A stretch of 55,751 nucleotides of DNA from an uncultured Clostridia bacterium (GCA_904420095.1 CAJFUB010000032.1:1-55751); one strand, 5' to 3'. Shown: positions 38,932 through 48,206, numbered from the stretch's first letter. The notes: generated by a model from the sequence alone, not told the origin. Numbers and translations: made by a program.

Positions 38932-41442
38932 ATGGTAAAGCCGGAAAATCTCAGAGTGAATCTCCTCGCGGATCCTACCGCGGTGCCCTGCTGCTGCCAG
39001 ACATTTTCCTGGGCATTTTCTTCCGATCAGCCGCTGGTCGCACAGAAGGAATACAGGCTCCAGGTTCGTAAACCCATGGAACAAGCACTTGCGGCGGATA
39101 CGGGATTTGTCGAAGACAGCCGGTCGTCGGGGATTGAAATCGCTTCATGGGCGCATCCGCCGGAGCCGGACAGCGTCTATTTATGGCGCGTAGCAGTCCG
39201 CGGCGATCAGGGGCAGGAGGGCGTCAGCGAAGAGGCTGCATTTCTCACAGAGTCGGCATTTATGCATGCTCCGGCCGGAATCTGGCACGGAGGAAAGCCC
39301 GACTTCTGTATCCTGCGCGCATCGTTCCGCCGCCCGCGCCGGAAGGTGTATAAAATCCTGGCAAACGTTACGGCGTGTTCTCCTGAGCCTGCGAGACAGT
39401 ACGTATACAGCTTATACGTCGGCGGCGTATTTGCCGGCCTTGGGCCGTCGCGCTACGGAAAGGACGCGCAGGGAAACAACATTGTATATTACAACGGAAT
39501 TGATATCACGCCGCTTGTCTGTGCGGAGGAAAACGCGGTTGCTGCGCTGAATTACACGAGCGCGGAGAAGTCTTTTTTCTGTGAGATCCGTGCATATTAT
39601 GAGGACGGCTCTTCGGAGTCCCTGCTGAGCACGGCGGATGCAGACCGCTGGGAGGCCGCAGATGTAGCCGCTGTATTTCGACCGTCGGGCTCTATCGGAA
39701 CGGGATATTATTTTGCGCCTGCGGAAAATTTCGATGCAGAGGCGCTCGGGCGGCTCTGCTGGGAGCCCGCCGTGCCGGCGTTTCTGCCGCCGGGAGCTTC
39801 CGTGCGGCCGTATCCGGCCGAGCCGATAAACCGTTATATAATTTCGCCGCGGAAAACCGGAGATCTTAAGGAAGAGGGTGTCTTCTTCGTCGATTTCGGT
39901 AAAGAGCTTGTCGGCGGAATCGGTCTAGAGATTGACGCGCCGGAAGCCGCCGAGATCATCGTGCGTTTTGGCGAGGAGCTGGAAAACGGCCGCGTCCGCT
40001 ACCGGATGCGTACGGGAAACTGCTATGAGGAAACGTGGCGGCTGAAATCCGGAAGGAACAGGCTGGAAAATACGGGAATGAAAACATTCCGCTATGTGGA
40101 ATTGCTGAATCTTCCGGCCTCTCCCGCGCGAATCTGGGGCACCGCCATCCGCCAGGAATTTGATGAAACGGCGTCCTGCTTCGAAAGCAGCAGCACGCTA
40201 CTGAACCGAATTTACGATTTTACCAAATATACGGTGAAGGCTACCAATCAAGACCTGTACGTCGACTCGCAGTCGCGGGAACGCGGCGCATATGAGGGCG
40301 ACGCGCTGATCAACATGCTTTCGGCGTATGCCGTGGAGGATCGCTATGCGCTTGCCCGCTTCACTGCCCTGTATCTGAATACGCACAGAACCTGGCCTGC
40401 GGAATATGCTTTGATTTCCATTCTGATAGCATGGGAAGACTATCTTTATACCGGCGACGCGTCGCTGCTCCGCAGCGATTACGAGCTTCTGCAGGGGAAG
40501 CTGTTTCCGGAGAAGTACGCGGACTGCCAGGGACTGTACGGCAGAGGCATTTTGCAGAAAGGAAACGTAAATGCGGTGCTGGTAGACTGGCCGGCATCTG
40601 AGCGCGACGGTTACGCCTGGGAAGAATCGGAGTATAATACCGTTCTGAACTGTATGGTTTATAAAGCGCTGCGCTGCCTTTCCCAAATCGCACAGGTATT
40701 GAATAAAACGGAAGACATGCAGCGCATGGAGCGCCGTGCGGATGAGCTGAAAGCGTCTCTGATTTCTCTGCTGTATGCGCCGGAGCAGGGCGCATTTTAC
40801 GACGGACTCTGCGCGGACCGTACGCCGGCGCGCCACTTTTCGCAGCATGCGTCCGCCTTTGCGCTGTATTGCGGCGTCTACGAGGGGGACGAGATGCGCC
40901 GGGCGCTGATTTCTTTTCTGAAGAAGCAGGGCAAGATTAAAATGAGCGTGTATGGGGCATTTTATCTGTTGGAAGGACTGTACGCGGCCGGAGCCGGAGA
41001 TTACGCCGCGGAGCTGCTTCTGCAGGAGGATACTGCCGACGGCGCACGGACATGGGCGTACATGCTGGAAAAGGGTGCCACGATCACCACAGAAGCATGG
41101 AATCCGACAAACAAGCCGAACATGACGTTTTCGCATCCTTGGGGCTCTGCGCCTGCAAGCCAGATCGTGCGTGGAATTTTCGGAATCCGTCCGCTTGAAC
41201 CGGGCTTCGGCCGGTTTCAGGTTTGGATCCAGGCCGGTACGCTCCAAAAAGCGTCTGTCACAGCTCCGACAGTGAAGGGCCCGATTTGCGTCTCTTTCGA
41301 GAGATCCGAGGGCGCTCCGGAAAAATTGGAGGTTGTGCTTACGGTGCCGCCGAATACACAGGCGGAGGTCCGTTCGGGCGCGGACGGGAGCGCCGTCTGC
41401 CGCTTCTCCTGCGGAACGCATCGCTTCCTGCTGCCGGCGTGA
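38932..41442 (+). CDS. Alpha-L-rhamnosidase, GH78 family
   Basis: The 836-residue enzyme has the GH78 order: N-terminal beta domains with the Bac_rhamnosid_N-type segment (VYSLYVGGVFAGLGPSRYG), then an alpha/alpha six-barrel containing VDSQSRERGAYEGDALI (general acid region), VDWPASERDGY, and TTEAWNPTNKPNMTFSHPWG (second acidic residue), and a C-terminal beta domain. It should release terminal alpha-L-rhamnose from plant glycosides or bacterial polysaccharides. No signal peptide is seen, so it acts on imported substrates. RBS AGGAAG precedes ATG 38932. No rhamnose catabolic genes are in the window. Confidence 0.9.
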   Translation: MVKPENLRVNLLADPTAVPCCCQTFSWAFSSDQPLVAQKEYRLQVRKPMEQALAADTGFVEDSRSSGIEIASWAHPPEPDSVYLWRVAVRGDQGQEGVSEEAAFLTESAFMHAPAGIWHGGKPDFCILRASFRRPRRKVYKILANVTACSPEPARQYVYSLYVGGVFAGLGPSRYGKDAQGNNIVYYNGIDITPLVCAEENAVAALNYTSAEKSFFCEIRAYYEDGSSESLLSTADADRWEAADVAAVFRPSGSIGTGYYFAPAENFDAEALGRLCWEPAVPAFLPPGASVRPYPAEPINRYIISPRKTGDLKEEGVFFVDFGKELVGGIGLEIDAPEAAEIIVRFGEELENGRVRYRMRTGNCYEETWRLKSGRNRLENTGMKTFRYVELLNLPASPARIWGTAIRQEFDETASCFESSSTLLNRIYDFTKYTVKATNQDLYVDSQSRERGAYEGDALINMLSAYAVEDRYALARFTALYLNTHRTWPAEYALISILIAWEDYLYTGDASLLRSDYELLQGKLFPEKYADCQGLYGRGILQKGNVNAVLVDWPASERDGYAWEESEYNTVLNCMVYKALRCLSQIAQVLNKTEDMQRMERRADELKASLISLLYAPEQGAFYDGLCADRTPARHFSQHASAFALYCGVYEGDEMRRALISFLKKQGKIKMSVYGAFYLLEGLYAAGAGDYAAELLLQEDTADGARTWAYMLEKGATITTEAWNPTNKPNMTFSHPWGSAPASQIVRGIFGIRPLEPGFGRFQVWIQAGTLQKASVTAPTVKGPICVSFERSEGAPEKLEVVLTVPPNTQAEVRSGADGSAVCRFSCGTHRFLLPA

Positions 41443-41450
41443 AGGAATAC

Positions 41451-41479
41451 TACACATTTTCCGGAATCCGTGATATACT
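41451..41479 (+). promoter_or_regulatory. Candidate extended -10 promoter
   Basis: TATACT (41474-41479) with TG at the extended position and a weak TACACA (41451-41456) 17 nt upstream; RBS GAGGT then ATG 41501. Confidence 0.5.
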
Positions 41480-41500
41480 AACGCACGAGGTAGTAAGAAT

Positions 41501-43024
41501 ATGCTGAAGAAAATTCTGATAAGCGTTTTAAGTGTTTTGGTATTTTTGATATTGATTACGGGCGGGTTCCGCTACGCTGTGAATATATGCAATGACTATC
41601 TGCTGCCGGAGGACGGCTCCGTTACAAAAGAGGAATTGGAGGCTGCGAAAAATAGAACCGTGGATTATCTGTTTGCTGTGGATTCGGCATCCGCCGAACC
41701 GACTCCGGCGTCCGCCGCACCGGTTTCGTATTCTTCGGGCGGTTCCGGATTGCTTTCCGGGGGCGCGGAATACTGCGCCGTGATCGGAACGCTGGCAGAA
41801 GAAAGCAAATATTATTACGCAATATACGACAGATCCGGTACGCAGAGGGCGTACGGAGAATTCGGCACGGGTCTTGAAACGTGCGTAATCCATGATATCC
41901 GTACCGGAGCGGAGGAAATCCGGATCCTCTGCGAGGAAGACGGTTTGTGCGTCCTGTATTCGATCAGCTTTTCGGCCCGCGTTAACGGCGGGGCCATGAA
42001 AATTTCCAAAAAAGCGGAATTTGATCCCCGGCGGGAAGAGGAAACGCTTCTGAAGCTGATTCTGCCCGATGAAAAGATGGAATATATCGTTGCGGCCGGC
42101 ACGGAGAGCGCGGTATTGTATACCGCGGACGGACAGGCCGTAAGAACGTATGAGTATGAGCCGAAAAATGTCATCACCTGCGGAGTCCTGCAGGACGGGC
42201 TGCTGATTCTCTGTGGGGCGGCCTCCGGAGAAGAGGACGGACACGGCTTCAGCTACGGCTTTGCGGAGGCATTTTCCGAGGCGGGCGAGCTTCTTTGGAG
42301 TAAAAGCTTTCTGAACGGGAGCGAATACATTTCAGCCGTAATGGAATGCCAGATGAAGCCAAACGGAAATCTGGGAATTTACGGCAGATATTTTGACTAC
42401 AGCGAATCCGATTTTCAGATGACCTCGCTGGAGGCGGAGCGATACGACGATTTCAAAATATACGGACACGGAATCGATTACTATATTTATACGTCGAGAA
42501 TCCGCGGCGAGGAGGGCGGAACGGTTCAATCGTCCGCTTTTCTGGCGGAGCTTGACCTTGCGGGCGGCGAAACGGATATGAGGGTATACTCCGCTTTAAA
42601 CGATTTCCGTGTGCCGAGCATTTCCCAGACGGGATCGCTTAATAAGCTGAATCCTGCGGGAGAATTCCTCCTGACGAGTGCCCAGGCAGAAGCGGAGGAC
42701 AGTCCCACGTACCATTTGACGATTGACGGAGAGGCTGTGGAGATCCCGAGCAATCTTGAGGTTTTCTATGATCTGGACACGAGCGGCGGAATTTACGCAT
42801 ATCTTGCGGAAAGCGGTACGGGGATTTACCGGATGAAATATTTTGCCTCCGCGGAGGATTTTTCGTCGGCGATGATCGGACTTCGGCGGGCGCTGAGCGT
42901 CTCGTCCGTACTGGACAGGCTGCCCGAGATCATGCCCTGGTTCGTGATTTCCGTGATCGGAATCATTTTACTTGCAGCAAAGCATAAATGGAGGTATAGC
43001 CGCGGCGATGAAGAAGATTGCTAA
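41501..43024 (+). CDS. Membrane-anchored extracytoplasmic protein of unknown function
   Basis: A 507-residue protein with a transmembrane segment near 5-25 and a second at about 475-495 followed by a short basic tail. The 450 residues between are exported and beta-rich, with repeated short strands such as YCAVIGTLAEESKYYYAIYD, GGVLQDGLLILCG-like turns and YDLDTSGGIYAY, a pattern suggestive of a beta-propeller. I do not recognise a family. The Ala/Pro/Ser stretch near 60-85 looks like a spacer. It overlaps the next gene by 17 nt, and that protein has a similar layout, so the two probably work together. Confidence 0.7.
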   Translation: MLKKILISVLSVLVFLILITGGFRYAVNICNDYLLPEDGSVTKEELEAAKNRTVDYLFAVDSASAEPTPASAAPVSYSSGGSGLLSGGAEYCAVIGTLAEESKYYYAIYDRSGTQRAYGEFGTGLETCVIHDIRTGAEEIRILCEEDGLCVLYSISFSARVNGGAMKISKKAEFDPRREEETLLKLILPDEKMEYIVAAGTESAVLYTADGQAVRTYEYEPKNVITCGVLQDGLLILCGAASGEEDGHGFSYGFAEAFSEAGELLWSKSFLNGSEYISAVMECQMKPNGNLGIYGRYFDYSESDFQMTSLEAERYDDFKIYGHGIDYYIYTSRIRGEEGGTVQSSAFLAELDLAGGETDMRVYSALNDFRVPSISQTGSLNKLNPAGEFLLTSAQAEAEDSPTYHLTIDGEAVEIPSNLEVFYDLDTSGGIYAYLAESGTGIYRMKYFASAEDFSSAMIGLRRALSVSSVLDRLPEIMPWFVISVIGIILLAAKHKWRYSRGDEEDC

Positions 43025-44708
43025 ATTTATCAGTGCGGTATTGATTGCTGCCGCGGTAATATTCGTTCTGCATTTTGTTTTGACGCTTGAGGCGGTGGAT
43101 ACGTGGCTGACGGAGAAAATCGGCGGCGAAGCGCCTGCGGACGCTTCTCTGATCCGTACGGAATGGGCAGAGGAGCGCTACGGGTTTGCCGAGACGGACA
43201 GGCCGTGCATCTTTGCGCGGGAGGATCGGCTTTATCTGACGGCGGGAGAGGACGTGGCCGATATTACGCCGGAAGAGATCAATATTTCTTACTACGGCAG
43301 CTTTATGGATTTCAATGAAATCCTCAGCTATAAGAAAAACTGTGTCGTAAGCGAAGACGGCAGATATATCGTATACCGTCTGGAGTTTAACGATATTCCG
43401 TATCTGTATTATTATGATATTGAAGCGAGGAAGGCGTATTTCATTTCCGACCGGGTGGACAGCTTTGATCTCGTGGAAAACGACGGGACGGAGGCGCTGA
43501 CGCTGATTTATGCGACGGGCTACGCTCAGAAAAATAAATTGTTTTTATATCGCTCTGACCCGGCAGGGGAAACCGCAGGAAGCACTCTGCTGCTTTCGGA
43601 GGACAACGCGGTATCCGGCGTATTCGAGGCATACGGCAGCATCGTTTCGCTGTCTCTGGAGGGAACGCTTTCTCGATATGATCCCGCCTCCGGCGCCGCA
43701 CAGACGCTGTCGGAGGGAGTGGAGGCTCTTTATTTTCCCGGAGACAGCACATACAATTATGATGACTACTATAAAGAGTTTACCGTATGCTGCCGAAAGG
43801 GCGGACAGGATTACATCCTGAACGGTTCCGCGGAGGCCGTCATAGAGGGGGGCTATTATAACGTCATTCCGAAGTATACGTATTCCGGTGTCTCCGGTGA
43901 AACGTATTATTATTCGCTTAGAAATAAACGGATCGTCCGCGTGTCCGGAGGCGCCGAAACGGTGCTTTATGAAGAGCTTGGCGATCTTTATCATGTGTTT
44001 TTATATGTTCCAGGGGAGACGGAGGACGAGCCCGGTTCTTTTGTGGCGGCGTCCGGCAGTACGCTGTACCTTTTGGCTGAGGACGGAGACGCCGCGTCCG
44101 AGCTGATGCGCCTGCCGGGGCGGTACCGGAGGCACGCCGAGATGCTGGAGGAGCATATGGCAATCTATCCGGCGGAGAACGGCGTATATTATGTCGCCAT
44201 GCTGGCTTCCGGCAGTCTCGTTTTTAATACAAAAAACGTGCAGAGCTGGATGAATGCGGCCAGCAGTTATAATTACGGGCTTACCGTCCTCCGGGAGGAT
44301 GCGGGGGAATACACGGCGGAGCCGCTTAACGTACCGTTTTCCCGAAGCATCGAAGGTCCCGTTCCGGCCGCCCGGGACGGCTCCAGCTCCAACAACCTGA
44401 TTCACGTTTCCTATTTCGCGGACGGAACGGTGAAAGCCGTCTCGCTGCTTTCTGCCGAGGGCGCGCTGCTTTCCGCAGATATGCTGGGCACGTCCGGATA
44501 TGCGCAGGGGCAGTGTGTGACTGAGGTATTCTCCTGCAGCGAGGGTACGTACATTTTACGCAAAATCCAAGAGGAAAACGCTGATTTTTATTTTCTTTCC
44601 GGCACGGATCCGCAGCTTGCTCCGGCGGCGGACGAGACGGGTGTTCTTGCGGAAGCCAATGGGGATTTTACGGCGGCCGTGTCGTTCGGAACGCTTGTTA
44701 TTTTCTGA
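43008..44708 (+). CDS. Membrane-anchored propeller-like protein of unknown function
   Basis: A 566-residue protein with one N-terminal transmembrane segment (about 6-28) and a large exported domain. Repeats of about 45-60 residues with strands such as YIVYRLEFNDIPYLYYYDIE, ALTLIYATGYAQ, ILNGSAEAVIEGGYYN and YYVAMLASGSLVF are reminiscent of beta-propellers of the DUF5050/WD40-like kind; no catalytic motif is visible. ATG 43008 is chosen since GGAGG lies 13 nt before it. It is translationally coupled to the preceding gene. No terminator is visible after it, but the next gene has its own promoter at 44695. Confidence 0.7.
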   Translation: MKKIAKFISAVLIAAAVIFVLHFVLTLEAVDTWLTEKIGGEAPADASLIRTEWAEERYGFAETDRPCIFAREDRLYLTAGEDVADITPEEINISYYGSFMDFNEILSYKKNCVVSEDGRYIVYRLEFNDIPYLYYYDIEARKAYFISDRVDSFDLVENDGTEALTLIYATGYAQKNKLFLYRSDPAGETAGSTLLLSEDNAVSGVFEAYGSIVSLSLEGTLSRYDPASGAAQTLSEGVEALYFPGDSTYNYDDYYKEFTVCCRKGGQDYILNGSAEAVIEGGYYNVIPKYTYSGVSGETYYYSLRNKRIVRVSGGAETVLYEELGDLYHVFLYVPGETEDEPGSFVAASGSTLYLLAEDGDAASELMRLPGRYRRHAEMLEEHMAIYPAENGVYYVAMLASGSLVFNTKNVQSWMNAASSYNYGLTVLREDAGEYTAEPLNVPFSRSIEGPVPAARDGSSSNNLIHVSYFADGTVKAVSLLSAEGALLSADMLGTSGYAQGQCVTEVFSCSEGTYILRKIQEENADFYFLSGTDPQLAPAADETGVLAEANGDFTAAVSFGTLVIF

Positions 44709-44723
44709 AAAGCGCGGTATAAT
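44695..44723 (+). promoter_or_regulatory. Sigma-A promoter of the scaffold/GGGtGRT operon
   Basis: TTGTTA (44695-44700), 17-nt spacer, TATAAT (44718-44723); predicted start near 44730, leader about 29 nt with AAGAAAGGGG before ATG 44759. The promoter lies inside the end of the preceding gene. Confidence 0.75.
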
Positions 44724-44758
44724 GAGCCCGTACAACTTAAGAAAGGGGTTATTTACAC

Positions 44759-45451
44759 ATGAATTACTCGCATGAAGTAGAAAAAATGATGTGTGTCAAG
44801 CAAGGGCCGAATCACGGGCCGGCGCCCATCCCGGAAGAAGGAAAATGGGTAAAAGCAAAGGAAATATCCGACATATCGGGATTGTCGCACGGAGTGGGCT
44901 GGTGCGCCCCTCAGCAGGGAGCCTGTAAGCTGACGCTGAATGTGAAAAACGGCATCATCGAAGAAGCGCTTGTAGAAACGCTGGGCTGCTCCGGAATGAC
45001 ACATTCCGCAGCGATGGCGGCTGAAATTCTCGGCGGAAAAACACTCCTTGAGGCGCTGAATACCGACCTTGTATGCGACGCCATCAACGTGGCGATGCGT
45101 GAAATATTTTTACAGATCGTATACGGCAGAACGCAGTCCGCATTTTCCGAGGACGGGCTTCCGATCGGCGCGGGGCTTGAGGATCTCGGCAAGGGACTTC
45201 GCTCTCAGGTCGGAACGATGTACGGAACCAAGAAAAAGGGTGTGCGTTTCCTGGAAATGGCGGAGGGCTACGTGCTCAGCATCGGACTGGATGAAAATGA
45301 CGAGGTGATCGGGTATCAATTCGTAAATCTCGGAAAGATGATGGATGCAATTAAAAAGGGCAGCGATCCGAAGGAAGCATATGAGAAAAATATCGGTACA
45401 TATGGAAGATACGCCGACGCCGTTAAGGTCATTGACCCCCGCAATGAATAA
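44759..45451 (+). CDS. Iron-sulfur cluster assembly scaffold-like protein (NifU/IscU-N related)
   Basis: The 230-residue protein carries an IscU-like core: VGWCAPQQGACKLTLNVKNG, VETLGCSGMTHSAAMAAEIL and a helical region with LVCDAIN, offering three cysteines as in scaffold proteins. It differs from canonical IscU by the long N-terminal extension and C-terminal domain. In Clostridia this version sits directly upstream of the GGGtGRT gene, as here, and is separate from the main suf/isc system. It presumably binds a cluster or metal; partner and target are unknown. First gene of a two-gene operon. Confidence 0.82.
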   Translation: MNYSHEVEKMMCVKQGPNHGPAPIPEEGKWVKAKEISDISGLSHGVGWCAPQQGACKLTLNVKNGIIEEALVETLGCSGMTHSAAMAAEILGGKTLLEALNTDLVCDAINVAMREIFLQIVYGRTQSAFSEDGLPIGAGLEDLGKGLRSQVGTMYGTKKKGVRFLEMAEGYVLSIGLDENDEVIGYQFVNLGKMMDAIKKGSDPKEAYEKNIGTYGRYADAVKVIDPRNE

Positions 45452-45465
45452 GGAGGAATCGAACC

Positions 45466-46464
45466 ATGGTAAGATTTGAAGGTTATGAGAGAAGAATAGA
45501 CGGCATCAACAAAGCTATGGCGGAATACGGGATTGCTTCCTTGGAGGATGCAAAGGCAATCTGCGATGCAAAGGGCGTGGATGTTGCCGGAATCGTAAAG
45601 GGCGTACAGCCGATTGCTTTCGAAAATGCAGTGTGGGCCTACACGCTCGGCTGCGCGATCGCATTTCAGAAAAAGGTGAAAAATGCCGCGGAGGCCGCGG
45701 AGGCGATCGGGCTTGGGCTGCAGGCGTTTTGTATTCCCGGCTCCGTTGCGGATGCCAGAGAGGTCGGTCTCGGGCATGGAAATCTTGGCGCCATGCTGCT
45801 GCGTGAAGAGACGAAGTGCTTCTGCTTCCTGGCGGGCCATGAATCGTTTGCCGCTGCGGAGGGCGCGATCGGAATCGCAAGGACGGCGAATAAGGTCAGA
45901 AAGGAACCGCTTCAGGTCATTCTTAACGGTCTGGGCAAGGATGCCGCGTATATCATTTCCAGAATTAACGGCTTTACGTATGTGAAGACGGATTTTGATT
46001 TTGCCACAAGAGAGCTGACCGTTACGGAGGTCCGGAAGTTTTCGAACGGCGACCGTGCGAACGTACGCTGCTACGGTGCAAACGATGTCAACGAGGGCGT
46101 TGCCATCATGCAGAAGGAGGCCGTGGACGTTTCCATTACGGGCAACTCTACGAATCCGACGAGATTCCAGCATCTTGTAGCCGGTACGTATAAGAAATGG
46201 GCGATTGAACATGGCAAGAAGTATTTCTCTGTGGCGTCCGGCGGCGGTACGGGACGTACGCTGCATCCGGATAACGTTGCGGCGGGACCGGCTTCTTACG
46301 GTCTGACGGATTCAATGGGCCGCATGCACGGGGACGCGCAGTTTGCAGGTTCTTCTTCCGTTCCTGCTCACGTTGAAATGATGGGATTGATCGGCATGGG
46401 CAACAACCCGATGGTCGGCGCTACCGTGGCCTGTGCTGTTGCTGTGGAAGAAGCAAGCAAATAA
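45466..46464 (+). CDS. GGGtGRT protein
   Basis: A 332-residue protein carrying the diagnostic motif in FSVASGGGTGRTLHPDNVAA, for which the family is named. Other conserved parts are VGLGHGNLGAMLL, KCFCFLAGHESFAAAEGA, NGLGKDAAYIISRINGF and the glycine-rich end MMGLIGMGNNPMVGATVA. The cysteine pair in the CFCF segment and conserved histidines suggest a metal or nucleotide site, but no activity is known. It is always seen next to the scaffold-like gene, as here (14 nt gap, RBS AAGGAGG). Its terminator overlaps the end of the mobile-element integrase. Confidence 0.93.
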   Translation: MVRFEGYERRIDGINKAMAEYGIASLEDAKAICDAKGVDVAGIVKGVQPIAFENAVWAYTLGCAIAFQKKVKNAAEAAEAIGLGLQAFCIPGSVADAREVGLGHGNLGAMLLREETKCFCFLAGHESFAAAEGAIGIARTANKVRKEPLQVILNGLGKDAAYIISRINGFTYVKTDFDFATRELTVTEVRKFSNGDRANVRCYGANDVNEGVAIMQKEAVDVSITGNSTNPTRFQHLVAGTYKKWAIEHGKKYFSVASGGGTGRTLHPDNVAAGPASYGLTDSMGRMHGDAQFAGSSSVPAHVEMMGLIGMGNNPMVGATVACAVAVEEASK

Positions 46465-46503
46465 GGCCGAAAAAGCGCATAAATACTGGATTTATTCCGA
46501 AAA

Positions 46504-46532
46504 AGAGCTGCCTATTTGGTGGCTCTTTTTTT
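46504..46532 (+). terminator. Terminator after the GGGtGRT gene
   Basis: Nine-pair stem (46504-46512 with 46518-46526, two G-T wobbles), 5-nt loop, then seven T residues. It overlaps the last codons of the reverse-strand integrase, so the left boundary of the mobile element must lie very near here. Confidence 0.8.
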
Positions 46533-47951
46533 GCTTTCAAAACTCGCTTTCAGGGGTAAAATTTTATGCTTTGTACCCTTTTTGTACCCCAAATTTTCAT
46601 CCGGGGTACAATTTTGTACCCCAACTTGAAAAGCATTGTCTCTAAAACCCGCATAATTACAGGGTTTTTCGCTCTTCTCGCAGGGTAAAACGAAGTCCAA
46701 ATCCGGGGTAACAACTGTACCCCTTTCGGATAAATTTGGGGTACAGGAATCATCAATGGGAATCTGATTCAAAATTTCAACTGTCTGATTCTGCATCTTT
46801 TGTGTAAGGTGAGTATAGATTTGTAAGGTTACTTGAATATTTTTATGTCCGAGGCGATGCTGAACATCTTTCATTGCCGCTCCGTTTTCCAGAAGCATTG
46901 TCGTATGTGTGTGTCGCAATGAGTGGAAGTCGAAATTTTTGTATCCCATATCATAGTGAATCACACGGCTGCAATGTTGCATAACACGAGGCTGGATATA
47001 TGTTCCGTTCTCACGGACATTGATAAGTCTGATCTCCTTGCTTGTATCATCTCCTTGCGTAACAATCTGATGTTTTTCGTTTTCGTATAAGTGCGTATAA
47101 TACTCATCGTAGTACAATCGGGCTCGATCCTGTTGTGTCTTTGCTTTCCAAAGCGTTTCAAGCATGAAATTATCCAGCCGGATATCTCGGAATGAATCGT
47201 ATTTGGGATTGCAAAAGGTCCAAAAGCCATCTATGTCCTGTACCTGTTTATTGATCCGTAAGATGTCATTTTCAAAATCCACATCATCCCAGGTGACGGC
47301 AAAGGCTTCTCCCAGTCTAAGTCCACAACGATATGCCAGTAACAGTGGTATATGGCAGGAATGACCATAAGGAAATCTCGTTATGATCTGATTCCAGAGT
47401 TCTGTGGATACCACCTCTCTGACTTTTTTTCGGGTAGGAATTTCAGGTGTCGCCCGTTTGGATGGAAGTTTAACCATCAATGCGGGGTTCGTCTGAATAA
47501 GTCCAAGCGGCTCGATTGCATAGGTAAGACAACCGGATAGGATACTCTTTAGGGCAATCAGCGAATTTCGACTGTAACCTGCGTTGAATTTATCATTGAT
47601 GAATGATTGTATTAACGCCGGTGACAACGACTTCAGCTTGTAATGTCCCAAAGTCGGTCGAATGTGATTTTTGATGCGTTTTTGATATCCCGCACATGTG
47701 TCTTCCTTCAAATTGATTTTGCAGTATTCTTTCATCCAAAAATCGAGATAGTCGGAAAAACTGATTTCTGAAGGAACAAAAGTCAATCCGCTATTGTTAT
47801 ACTCAGCCAAAGCTTTGGTGCCAGCTTGCATAGCTTCTTTTTTAGTCGCAAATCCTCCTTTCGTAAATCGTTTTCGTTTCCCTCCAATTTTTGCACCTTC
47901 AAAACGATACTGCCAATAGTTTCCTCGTTTCATACAGGTGACTCGTGCCAC
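46512..47951 (-). CDS. Tyrosine site-specific integrase of the mobile element
   Basis: The 479-residue recombinase has an N-terminal arm-binding domain (KRGNYWQYRFEGAKIGGKRKR), a SAM-like core-binding domain near 65-155, and a catalytic domain with Arg in YRCGLRLGEAF, the HSLRHTHTTML block (His and second Arg), LGHKNIQVT and the nucleophile tyrosine in LQIYTHLT. The last 70 residues beyond the tyrosine are an unusual tail, poorly conserved in such enzymes, and its DNA holds the TGTACCCC repeats. The start is GTG 47951 with AAAGGAGGT before it. The excisionase-like gene lies 18 nt upstream, so both are likely co-transcribed. Confidence 0.95.
   Translation of the reverse strand: MARVTCMKRGNYWQYRFEGAKIGGKRKRFTKGGFATKKEAMQAGTKALAEYNNSGLTFVPSEISFSDYLDFWMKEYCKINLKEDTCAGYQKRIKNHIRPTLGHYKLKSLSPALIQSFINDKFNAGYSRNSLIALKSILSGCLTYAIEPLGLIQTNPALMVKLPSKRATPEIPTRKKVREVVSTELWNQIITRFPYGHSCHIPLLLAYRCGLRLGEAFAVTWDDVDFENDILRINKQVQDIDGFWTFCNPKYDSFRDIRLDNFMLETLWKAKTQQDRARLYYDEYYTHLYENEKHQIVTQGDDTSKEIRLINVRENGTYIQPRVMQHCSRVIHYDMGYKNFDFHSLRHTHTTMLLENGAAMKDVQHRLGHKNIQVTLQIYTHLTQKMQNQTVEILNQIPIDDSCTPNLSERGTVVTPDLDFVLPCEKSEKPCNYAGFRDNAFQVGVQNCTPDENLGYKKGTKHKILPLKASFESKKRATK
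46572..46746. repeat. Inverted repeats of TGTACCCC within the integrase 3' end
   Basis: The octamer TGTACCCC or its complement occurs exactly at 46583-46590, 46603-46610, 46615-46622, 46716-46723 and 46738-46745, with a 7/8 copy at 46572-46579. They pair as TTGTACCCC/GGGGTACAA (46582-46590 with 46603-46611) and CTGTACCCC/GGGGTACAG (46715-46723 with 46738-46746). They lie in the coding end of the integrase and are candidate integrase arm sites. Confidence 0.7.
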
Positions 47952-47969
47952 TTCTTTGACCTCCTTTGT

Positions 47970-48185
47970 TTATTTTTCTGTGGGAAGTTCTTTGATGGCA
48001 GCTAAATCGGTCAAATCCTTACCTTCTGATTCAGCAAGGAATTTTTCCAGTGTTTCTGCTCTGACTTTATAACAGCCAAGTTTTATGGCTGGCAAAAGAC
48101 CTCGACGAATCAACGCATATACATAGTTTGTATTCGAATGCATAATACCGGCAACTTCTTTGACCGTATAAAGCATTTTATCCAT
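47970..48185 (-). CDS. Excisionase-like helix-turn-helix protein
   Basis: A 71-residue DNA-binding protein with the MerR-like head of Xis/AlpA-type proteins: MLYTVKEVAGIMHSNTNYVY, ALIRRGLLPAIKLGCYKVRA, then KFLAES. In Tn916-type elements this gene sits directly before int and promotes excision. RBS GGGAGG is 7 nt from ATG 48185. A promoter (TTGCCA, 16 nt, TAAAAT; 48234-48207) precedes it. Confidence 0.9.
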   Translation of the reverse strand: MDKMLYTVKEVAGIMHSNTNYVYALIRRGLLPAIKLGCYKVRAETLEKFLAESEGKDLTDLAAIKELPTEK

Positions 48186-48206
48186 AAGAGGACCTCCCTT
48201 CTTTAA

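Noticed and set aside
40198-41457. 419-codon reverse frame over the rhamnosidase
   Set aside because: Antisense shadow in a GC-rich gene; Arg/His-rich composition is typical of such shadows.
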